Shown here one piece after another: positions 1 through 5,908 of a DNA stretch of 7,397 nt. The position numbers were made by a program, and so were the translations under genes. The notes below the pieces were generated by a model that saw nothing but the letters and a program-made list of their open reading frames with translations, was not told the origin of the DNA and did not search any database. Numbering within the stretch: position 1 is the first letter of the stretch; each line of letters starts with the position of its first letter. The stretch spans positions 1-7,397 of the forward strand of contig CALDSP010000078.1 of NCBI GenBank assembly GCA_937924465.1, written 5' to 3'. This stretch comes from an uncultured Leptospiraceae bacterium. GTDB taxonomy: Bacteria > Spirochaetota > Leptospiria > Leptospirales > Leptospiraceae.

Positions 1-651
1 AGGCTTTTTGTAACTCCTAGATTGGGTTTTCGTAATCATATAAAATCTTTTATTCAAGATGAGTTGATTTTTAGTGGAAATACACTTATGACAACATGGA
101 AAGGAGAAATGAATTCTTATTCTCTTCATCCTTATATTGGATTAGATTTGCAGTACGTTATAAATCAAAACTTTTCATTATTGCTCGATTTTCAAGCTCC
201 ATTCCCCGTGCTTGATTCTTCTTCTACATTAAATAATATGAGTTATAAACTCCAAAGAGTAGGGAGTTTGAATGAAAGAACTTATATAGAACTCAATAAC
301 GCAAGATCTTTATATTCTTACCAACTTACACGTGCCGCTTTTGGTGTAGAAATTTCTTTTACAGAGAAATGGAAAATTCAAGTAGGATTTAGACAAGAAC
401 AAATTCAAGTAAAATATTCGAATTACAGAAACACACCTTGGATAATAGCTAGTGGTGGAACAGGAAATAATTTTAGTGCAGAACCTACCTTACGTTACGC
501 ACTAATCGAAAACTTTTTAGATAAACAAAATTACCAAAGAAGTATTGGCTCTTCTCAAAATGGAGCATATCTTTCTACCTCTTATCAGTTTGATTTTGGA
601 GGAGGGACTTCTTCTATACCCAAGAGATCTCCACCTAAAAAGAAAGGATAG
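1..651 (+). CDS. Probable outer-membrane beta-barrel protein, 5' end missing
   Basis: The reading frame is open from the first base (starting R-L-F-V-T-P-R-L) to a TAG at 649-651, so 216 codons of a longer gene are present. A TTG at 22 could be read as a start but lies inside the open frame and has no ribosome-binding site. The protein is rich in alternating polar/hydrophobic segments with aromatic residues, such as the stretches HPYIGLDLQYV, AAFGVEISF and KIQVGFRQEQIQV, and it ends in a strand-like YLSTSYQFDF. This is the pattern of transmembrane beta strands in outer-membrane proteins, separated here by polar Asn/Ser loops. After the last strand comes a Gly-rich turn and a short Pro/Lys tail (KRSPPKKKG), which is unusual because most barrels end at the last aromatic residue. 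I do not recognise a named family. The barrel call is a pattern inference; a periplasmic or surface beta-rich protein is the alternative. The downstream cyclase gene starts 18 nt later and may be co-transcribed. Confidence 0.5.
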   Translation, partial: RLFVTPRLGFRNHIKSFIQDELIFSGNTLMTTWKGEMNSYSLHPYIGLDLQYVINQNFSLLLDFQAPFPVLDSSSTLNNMSYKLQRVGSLNERTYIELNNARSLYSYQLTRAAFGVEISFTEKWKIQVGFRQEQIQVKYSNYRNTPWIIASGGTGNNFSAEPTLRYALIENFLDKQNYQRSIGSSQNGAYLSTSYQFDFGGGTSSIPKRSPPKKKG

Positions 652-669
652 AAAAAAGAAAAATGCAAT

Positions 670-1683
670 ATGTTTCGTTTTAGCTTCAGTGAAAAAGCAA
701 ACGAACTTTTTGAAAAAGAGTTTGACTATCATAGAAAAAGAATTTTCTTTTGGATTAGTTTTGTATCTTCTATAGTGGTACTCCTTTTATCACTAAATCA
801 CTTTTCTCAAAATAGGTTTCATTTAGGGATTTTAAATTTTATTGTTTCAAATTTACTTTTATTTAATTCTATAATTTTTTATAGGAAAAAAAATATTTTA
901 TTTTCCTCAATTTTAACTTTTTGTTTCATCATTTTCACAATAGGTTTATCCATAAAAGAACAAAGGTTAGATGGAATATTTTGGAGTTACCCAATAGTAC
1001 TCATGATCCATTTTATGTTACATTGGAAGATTTCACTTCCTATGAATATGCTACTTCTTGTGACAGTTTTTTACTTTAGTAAAGAATTTCTTGAAGGTGC
1101 GCTTAGTTATAAAATTATACTAACTCTTTTTTTGACGTTACTTTTATCTCATCTTTTTTCTATACTAACATTTAGAATTCAAAATAAAATGAAAGAATTG
1201 ATTGTTCGAGATCCTCTTACGGGTGCTTATAATAGACGTCAATTAGATATTATGCTTACTCAAGCCTTTGAAAGATTAAAACGTTATGCGACACTTTCTT
1301 GTATTCTTGCAATCGATGTAGATCACTTTAAATCTATTAATGATACTTATGGACATGCAACAGGAGATGATGTTTTAATTCAGGTTGTAAGAATTATTCA
1401 GTCCAAAATTCGCAAATTAGATTCCATTTTTAGAATTGGTGGAGAAGAATTTATTATTTTACTTCCAGATTCTAATTTGGAAGGAGCTTGGGTTGTTGCC
1501 GAAAAAATTCGTAAAGAAGTAGAGCAAACAAAAATACTTCCAACTCAAACCGTTACTATAAGTATAGGAATTGCAGAAATTCAAAGTAACGAGACAAATT
1601 ACCAATGGATTCATCGCTGCGATCAATTGCTTTATAAAGCCAAAGAGCAAGGTCGCAATAGATGCGTGTATAAAATTTCTTAG
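670..1683 (+). CDS. Membrane-anchored diguanylate cyclase (GGDEF domain)
   Basis: This 337-residue protein is predicted to make cyclic di-GMP from two GTP at the cytoplasmic face of the inner membrane. Residues 1-25 are charged and cytoplasmic-looking. About six hydrophobic segments follow, near 26-43, 52-70, 76-94, 105-117, 122-137 and 148-168. A short helix leads to a GGDEF domain at about 172-335. It has the entry motif DPLTGAYNRR (181-190), the metal/nucleotide region DVDHFKSINDTYGH (216-229), the active-site GGEEF (257-261), and the late motifs SIGIA and YKAKEQGRN. An RxxD inhibitory site (R248-D251) sits exactly five residues before GGEEF, so product feedback inhibition is likely. The GGDEF residues look intact, so I expect an active enzyme. 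The membrane part is not one I can assign to a named sensor family, and its signal is unknown. The ATG at 670 was chosen because it opens the frame just after the preceding stop; its Shine-Dalgarno sequence is weak (an A-rich stretch with AGAAA). Confidence 0.93.
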   Translation: MFRFSFSEKANELFEKEFDYHRKRIFFWISFVSSIVVLLLSLNHFSQNRFHLGILNFIVSNLLLFNSIIFYRKKNILFSSILTFCFIIFTIGLSIKEQRLDGIFWSYPIVLMIHFMLHWKISLPMNMLLLVTVFYFSKEFLEGALSYKIILTLFLTLLLSHLFSILTFRIQNKMKELIVRDPLTGAYNRRQLDIMLTQAFERLKRYATLSCILAIDVDHFKSINDTYGHATGDDVLIQVVRIIQSKIRKLDSIFRIGGEEFIILLPDSNLEGAWVVAEKIRKEVEQTKILPTQTVTISIGIAEIQSNETNYQWIHRCDQLLYKAKEQGRNRCVYKIS

Positions 1684-1719
1684 CATAATTTCTATTTCCT
1701 GTTCTGAACTTAATTTAGC

Positions 1720-1731
1720 TTGACATATAAT
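1720..1731 (+). promoter_or_regulatory. Candidate promoter for the XPB helicase gene
   Basis: TTGACA (1720-1725) directly abuts TATAAT (1726-1731). The two cannot serve as -35 and -10 of one promoter because there is no spacer. The TATAAT is the better reading: as a -10 box it would start transcription near 1738 and leave a leader of about 30 nt before the ATG at 1770. At the matching -35 position (about 1702-1708) only a poor TTCTGA is present. If TTGACA were the -35, the -10 region would be the weak AATCTT at about 1743. The box lies in the 86-nt gap between the cyclase and helicase genes, where a promoter is expected. Confidence 0.4.
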
Positions 1732-1756
1732 ACTTTTTTTTCAATCTTGGCTATGC

Positions 1757-1763
1757 TTGGAGA
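1757..1763 (+). promoter_or_regulatory. Ribosome-binding site of the helicase gene
   Basis: TTGGAGA contains the GGAGA core of a Shine-Dalgarno sequence and ends six bases before the ATG at 1770. It is one of the clearest ribosome-binding sites in the window and supports that start. Confidence 0.7.
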
Positions 1764-1769
1764 AAAAAC

Positions 1770-3467
1770 ATGAGTAAACCACTGATTATTCAAAGTGATA
1801 AGACTCTTCTTTTAGAAGTTGATAATCCTGAATTTGAAGAATGTAGAGCTCACATTTCTAGATTTGCTGAATTAGAAAAAAGTCCAGAATACTTGCATAC
1901 TTATAGAATCTCTCCCCTTTCTTTATGGAACGCTGCTTCCAGTAAAATGACTGCCGACGAAATCATTGCTAGTTTGGAAAGATTTGCTCGCTATTCTATC
2001 CCAAAGAATGTTCTAAATGAAATTCGGGAGCAAATTAGTCGTTATGGAAAGGTCAAGCTTATAAAAGATGATACAGGGGAACTTGCCATTATATCTAATG
2101 AAAAAGGATTTATTCAAGAAATTTCTTCCCATAGGGCTATTCAACCATTTATCCAAGAACGTTTAAACATCGATAAAATCTTAGTCAAAAAAGAATTTCG
2201 CGGACATATAAAACAAGCTCTCATTAAAATTGGATTTCCAGTAGAAGACTTAGCAGGATACGATGAAGGAAACAAATATCCGTTCAATTTAAAACCAGTC
2301 ACTAGAGATGGACGTAAATTTGGTATGAGAGATTACCAAAGAGCATCAATTGAAGTATTTCACGCAGGTGGTAGAAATGAAGGAGGTTCGGGAGTCATTG
2401 TACTTCCTTGTGGAGCAGGGAAGACTATTGTAGGAATTGGAGTTATGCAGCTCATTGGGGCAGAGACTCTTATTTTAGTTACTAATACTCTTTCTATTCG
2501 CCAGTGGAAAAATGAAATATTAGATAAAACAGATATTCCGGAATCCGATATTGGAGAATATTCAGGAGAGACTAAAGAAATCAAACCTATTACTATTGCT
2601 ACTTATAACATTCTTACTCATCGTAAAAACAAGGGATCAGACTTTACCCATTTTCATATATTTAGCGCAAATAATTGGGGATTGATTATTTATGATGAGG
2701 TTCACCTTTTACCTGCTCCAGTGTTTCGCATGACGTCTGAATTACAAGCAAAACGTCGACTAGGACTTACTGCAACTTTAGTTCGAGAAGATGGGTTAGA
2801 GGAAGATGTATTTAGTTTAATTGGACCTAAAAAATATGATGTTCCGTGGAAGGAATTAGAAAGCAAGGCTTGGATTGCAGAAGCTAAGTGTATTGAAATT
2901 CGCGTAAATATGGATGAGGAGCTGCGACTGCGTTATTCTATTTCCGATGATAGAGAAAAATTTCGTATTGCATCAGAAAATCCTGAGAAACTAAAAGCAA
3001 TTGAGCTTATCTTAAAGAAACACGCTAATTCAAACATTCTTATTATAGGACAATATATAAACCAGTTGGAAGAAATTTCGCAGAAATTTAAAATTCCTTT
3101 AATTACAGGTAAAACCCCTTTAAATGAAAGACAAGATTTATATCATGCTTTCCGCCGTGGAGAATTGAAATCTCTGGTAGTAAGCAAAGTAGCCAATTTT
3201 TCTATTGACTTACCTGATGCAAACATAGCAATTCAAGTCTCTGGAACTTTTGGTTCAAGACAAGAAGAGGCTCAAAGACTAGGAAGAATTCTCCGCCCTA
3301 AACAAGGAGACAATAGAGCTATTTTTTACTCTTTGGTTTCTAGAGATACAAGTGAAGAGAGATTTGGACAAAACAGGCAGCTTTTCTTGACCGAACAAGG
3401 CTATGAGTATGAAATTTACATTCTAGATCAATTTATAGAAATGGAAAACGAAAAAGTTGGCGTTTAG
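1770..3467 (+). CDS. xpb: Bacterial XPB/Rad25-type DNA repair helicase
   Basis: This 565-residue superfamily 2 helicase belongs to the XPB (Rad25/Ssl2) family: an ATP-driven 3'-5' DNA translocase, in eukaryotes part of TFIIH and in bacteria thought to act in DNA repair. Residues 1-95 match the N-terminal domain typical of bacterial XPB (PLIIQSDKTLLLEVD near the start, then FAELEKSPEYLHTYRISPLSLWNA in two parts at about 32-55). Then come the Q-like MRDYQ (186-190), motif I PCGAGKT (213-219), motif II DEVH (309-312) followed by LLPAPVFR, motif III TAT (334-336), the XPB-specific RED (339-341), and motif VI QRLGRILRP (502-510). All ATPase motifs look intact, and the length fits bacterial XPB (about 540-600 residues). 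No Bax1-type nuclease gene lies beside it, unlike some archaeal XPB loci. It has its own promoter candidate and ends at a terminator, so it is probably a separate unit. A role with the neighbouring AIPR gene is possible but unsupported. Confidence 0.95.
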   Translation: MSKPLIIQSDKTLLLEVDNPEFEECRAHISRFAELEKSPEYLHTYRISPLSLWNAASSKMTADEIIASLERFARYSIPKNVLNEIREQISRYGKVKLIKDDTGELAIISNEKGFIQEISSHRAIQPFIQERLNIDKILVKKEFRGHIKQALIKIGFPVEDLAGYDEGNKYPFNLKPVTRDGRKFGMRDYQRASIEVFHAGGRNEGGSGVIVLPCGAGKTIVGIGVMQLIGAETLILVTNTLSIRQWKNEILDKTDIPESDIGEYSGETKEIKPITIATYNILTHRKNKGSDFTHFHIFSANNWGLIIYDEVHLLPAPVFRMTSELQAKRRLGLTATLVREDGLEEDVFSLIGPKKYDVPWKELESKAWIAEAKCIEIRVNMDEELRLRYSISDDREKFRIASENPEKLKAIELILKKHANSNILIIGQYINQLEEISQKFKIPLITGKTPLNERQDLYHAFRRGELKSLVVSKVANFSIDLPDANIAIQVSGTFGSRQEEAQRLGRILRPKQGDNRAIFYSLVSRDTSEERFGQNRQLFLTEQGYEYEIYILDQFIEMENEKVGV

Positions 3468-3475
3468 GATAATTT

Positions 3476-3501
3476 GAGAGTTGAGAAAACTCTCTCTTTT
3501 T
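3476..3501 (+). terminator. Rho-independent terminator after the helicase gene
   Basis: GAGAGTT (3476-3482) pairs perfectly with AACTCTC (3488-3494) around a 5-base loop GAGAA. After two bases (TC) comes a run of five T (3497-3501). It starts nine bases after the helicase stop codon. The stem is short (7 bp) with three G-C pairs, so termination may be partial. The right arm can also pair with a downstream sequence; see the attenuator-like feature. Confidence 0.7.
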
Positions 3502-3537
3502 GTCGATAGTTAGAATAAAACAGAGAGTTAAAATTTT
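3476..3537 (+). promoter_or_regulatory. Attenuator-like leader of the AIPR gene
   Basis: Three related segments occur in order. Segment 1 is GAGAGTT (3476-3482), segment 2 is AACTCTCT (3488-3495) and segment 3 is AGAGAGTT (3522-3529). Segments 1 and 2 make the terminator stem. Segments 2 and 3 make a perfect 8-bp alternative stem with a 26-nt loop that excludes the terminator. Segment 3 is also the only purine-rich sequence upstream of the AIPR ATG (3538), lying 9-16 bases before it, so the alternative stem would hide the ribosome-binding site. That pairings 1:2 and 2:3 are mutually exclusive is seen in the sequence; that this regulates expression is an inference. The larger loop makes 2:3 less favoured kinetically. 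A lone TAGAAT (3511-3516) could act as a -10 box that bypasses segments 1 and 2, but it lacks a good -35. Confidence 0.4.
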
Positions 3538-5304
3538 ATGCAAGTTACACAACATGATCTATCTAAAGCTTTTTCTAATTATAAATCATGGGGATTTCAT
3601 AGAAAAGAAGATTTTTTTAGCGTACTTTTTCTTTCAAAAGAATTTGAAAAACCTATTGATGAACTTAGAGCTTGTGTGGATGAGGTCAAACATTTTTCAG
3701 GTTTAAATGCGTTTTATTTTGACGCAGCGAAAAAAAATTTTTATTTATATTCTTTCCATTGGAGTGAAAAGATTCAAGTTTTCAAAACTTCCTTTAAACA
3801 ACTAATACAAGAAGGAATGGAAGCTATTTTTTCTAACTCTGAAACAAAAGACAGCTTTATCAAACAAATTCGTGCTAGTCTTTTTGAAAATCAAGCCTTG
3901 ATTGAGAGAATTTTTATTTACTTTGTTTTTAATGGAGATGCTGAAAAAGCCCATAATAGTGATACTCTTTCTAGTTTGCGAGAAGACTTAGAATCTAAAA
4001 AATATTTAATTGATCAATATTTTACAAATAGAGAAATTACTTTAAATGTAGATTTTCTCTCAAATACAAATCGTAGAAGAGGTGGAGGTTCTCAAGCGAA
4101 TAGAACCCATTCTTACACTTTAGACTTTTCTAATTTTGTGAATCGCCAGAATCAAGAGGGTACTAAACTTTATTTAGGATTTTTAAAACTTTATGATTTG
4201 TATAAAATGTATGAAGAAATGGGAATAAGACTTTTTGAAAAAAATATTCGTGCAGGACTTTCTCCAGACAATAGTCCAAATCGTTCTATTCGAAAGAGTT
4301 TGAAAAATATTATTTCCAATCTAGAGGATCCCAGGAATTTTGTTTTCCATCATAATGGAATTACTATTTCTGCTACAAATGTTCAAGTAGAAAATGATAA
4401 AATTACAATTACAGAACCAAGAATCCTAAATGGAGCACAAACAATTACGAGTTTTGCAAAGTTTGCGGAGGAAAATTTGGAGTTACTCAACAGCTCTACT
4501 TTGGAAAAAGTTCAAAGCATTGAGGTAATGAGTAAGATTATTCACCCAAAGTCTTTAAGTAGTTCAAACTTTATTGTAAACGTAACTATCAACAATAATC
4601 GCCAAAATCCTGTTGAACCTTGGAACTTGCGAGCTTCCGATCTTATTCAGTTGGAATTTTCTGATAAGTTTCGAAATGAATTAGGGATTTATTATGAACG
4701 GCAAGAAAATGCCTTCGGTTCGCTTTCTCATGAAGATTTAGAAGAAATGGGAATTGAACAGAATCGTTCTATTCAAATTAAAAAACTTGGGCAAACTTTC
4801 TTAGCAATCCAAGGAGAAATAGATAAACTTTCAAGACTTCGAGAAGTCTTTGAAGATGAAAGTAAATATACAGCTACGTTTAAAGAAAAGTATCTTAAAA
4901 TAGACGCAAGAAAGATTGTTCTAATTTACAAAATCCATTTTCGTTTGGGTGAAGTAACAACAACAATTAAATATAATTCTGCTGAGAAGTACTATGAATT
5001 ATTTAGTAAAAGTAAAAATCTTGTATGGAGTTTACTCATTCAAGCTATGCTCAATGATTCTAAATTAAATCAATGGGTTGAAACCTATGGAACAAGTCTT
5101 ACAGTAGAAGCAAACTTTAAAGATATTTTGAAGAACTTAGCAGATAAAAAAGTTCGTTTAATTTTACAAGAAATTTGGAGAGACTATAAGTATGAAAGAA
5201 ATATTAAAGAACAAAATTATCTTTTCTTAAAAAATAAATCTACTTTTCAATGTGCTATGCAAATTGCTCAAGAAAAATACGGTTGGTCCAAATTAGATTT
5301 ATAA
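3538..5304 (+). CDS. AIPR-family protein (abortive infection phage resistance type)
   Basis: This 588-residue protein carries the core signature of the AIPR family, named after lactococcal abortive-infection proteins. The run LFEKNIRAGL (232-241) is followed by FVFHHNGITISAT (268-280), PRILNGAQTITSF (294-306), then NNNRQNPVEPWNLRASD (352-368). These correspond to the family's NVR, NNGITI, VNGxQT and NxQN elements. The N-terminal part (about 54-80) resembles the restriction-endonuclease-like region seen in many AIPR proteins, but the expected catalytic positions look altered (GLNAF at 55-59, YSFHWS at 71-76). An Arg/Gly-rich segment at 178-190 (RRRGGGSQ) could be a nucleic-acid contact. The role is probably antiviral or toxin-like; the molecular activity of the family is not well defined. 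The ATG at 3538 is the first in-frame start after an in-frame TAG at 3511. The next gene begins 4 nt after the stop. Confidence 0.88.
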   Translation: MQVTQHDLSKAFSNYKSWGFHRKEDFFSVLFLSKEFEKPIDELRACVDEVKHFSGLNAFYFDAAKKNFYLYSFHWSEKIQVFKTSFKQLIQEGMEAIFSNSETKDSFIKQIRASLFENQALIERIFIYFVFNGDAEKAHNSDTLSSLREDLESKKYLIDQYFTNREITLNVDFLSNTNRRRGGGSQANRTHSYTLDFSNFVNRQNQEGTKLYLGFLKLYDLYKMYEEMGIRLFEKNIRAGLSPDNSPNRSIRKSLKNIISNLEDPRNFVFHHNGITISATNVQVENDKITITEPRILNGAQTITSFAKFAEENLELLNSSTLEKVQSIEVMSKIIHPKSLSSSNFIVNVTINNNRQNPVEPWNLRASDLIQLEFSDKFRNELGIYYERQENAFGSLSHEDLEEMGIEQNRSIQIKKLGQTFLAIQGEIDKLSRLREVFEDESKYTATFKEKYLKIDARKIVLIYKIHFRLGEVTTTIKYNSAEKYYELFSKSKNLVWSLLIQAMLNDSKLNQWVETYGTSLTVEANFKDILKNLADKKVRLILQEIWRDYKYERNIKEQNYLFLKNKSTFQCAMQIAQEKYGWSKLDL

Positions 5305-5308
5305 ACCT

Positions 5309-5908
5309 GTGAAGTTTGAATCTATCATCCTAATCAATGACTTAATTGGAAGAATAGAACATCTCTCTTATGAAATCAGAATTCAAGCTCTAAATAGCTA
5401 TTTAGTTACTACAAGTGAAAATTCTACAGTTGGATTTTCTGCAGTTTCCTCTTCTCTAGTAGATTTTAGTCAAGAAATTGAAAAACAATCTTCTAAACTA
5501 AGAGAAAGAATTTATGAAACTCTAAATTCTCTTACTAAACTATATCAAATTCGTAGAAGTTATAAAGTATTGATTAGAACGATTGATAAATCCCGAAATT
5601 CTAAAGTTCATTTAAATGTCAAATTAAAACTGCATGAAGATTCACTAAACATGAAACAAAAAAAAATAAAACAAGAGCTAATAAATTTAGCTTCGTTAGT
5701 TCAGCATGCTTTCAAACTTTGTAAAAGTGGGCATTATATTGCTATATGTAGCAAAGTAGAGGCAGCTCACATTTCTAATAACGCTAATTTTTTTAGATTG
5801 ATTACTGAAAAAGTAGAAAATTCCGTATTACAGATTTTAGATGCTTTAGAAAGCATTCAAAAAGAGATTAAAGTAAATTTAATGGAAGATGAGCAAATTT
5901 TTATATGA
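5309..5908 (+). CDS. Small soluble MCP-like chemotaxis signalling protein
   Basis: This 199-residue, largely helical protein has no signal peptide, transmembrane segment or recognisable ligand-binding domain. Residues 15-60 resemble the membrane-distal hairpin tip of methyl-accepting chemotaxis proteins: the pattern I..LSYEIRIQALNS, then a variable loop, then VGFSAVSSSLVDFSQEI, parallels the family's ILALNAAIEAARAGE...GFAVVA.EVR.LA. The CheA/CheW-contacting EAARAGE segment is replaced by TTSENST. A second, shorter match (IAICSKVEAAH, 144-154, then FFRLI, 161-165) suggests a second tip-like segment. The middle is probably coiled coil. The start is GTG at 5309, the first usable codon after an in-frame TAG at 5294. 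It has no visible Shine-Dalgarno sequence and lies 4 nt after the AIPR stop, so translation is likely coupled. The stop overlaps the next gene's start as ATGA. I infer a partner or output adaptor for the diiron protein. A generic coiled-coil protein is the alternative. Confidence 0.65.
   Translation: MKFESIILINDLIGRIEHLSYEIRIQALNSYLVTTSENSTVGFSAVSSSLVDFSQEIEKQSSKLRERIYETLNSLTKLYQIRRSYKVLIRTIDKSRNSKVHLNVKLKLHEDSLNMKQKKIKQELINLASLVQHAFKLCKSGHYIAICSKVEAAHISNNANFFRLITEKVENSVLQILDALESIQKEIKVNLMEDEQIFI

Noticed and set aside
517..732. Minus-strand open frame, 71 codons, across the barrel/cyclase junction
   Set aside because: It is antisense to two better-supported genes, is Phe/Lys-rich from AT-rich DNA, and has no recognisable domain.
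545..775. Plus-strand open frame overlapping the barrel and cyclase genes
   Set aside because: It is in an alternate frame over two real genes, with no domain.
1459..1686. Minus-strand frame antisense to the GGDEF domain
   Set aside because: The opposite strand encodes conserved catalytic motifs; this frame is a shadow.
2360..2584. Minus-strand frame antisense to the helicase motif I region
   Set aside because: It is a shadow of conserved helicase sequence.
3481..3516. Promoter from TTGAGA (3481) and TAGAAT (3511)
   Set aside because: The spacer of 24 nt is too long for a standard promoter, and TTGAGA is part of the terminator hairpin. Only a -10-like box remains.
3500..3706. Small plus-strand frame starting at TTG in the AIPR leader
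   Set aside because: It overlaps the AIPR gene in another frame, with no ribosome-binding site and no family. A leader peptide role was considered, but it runs too far into the gene.
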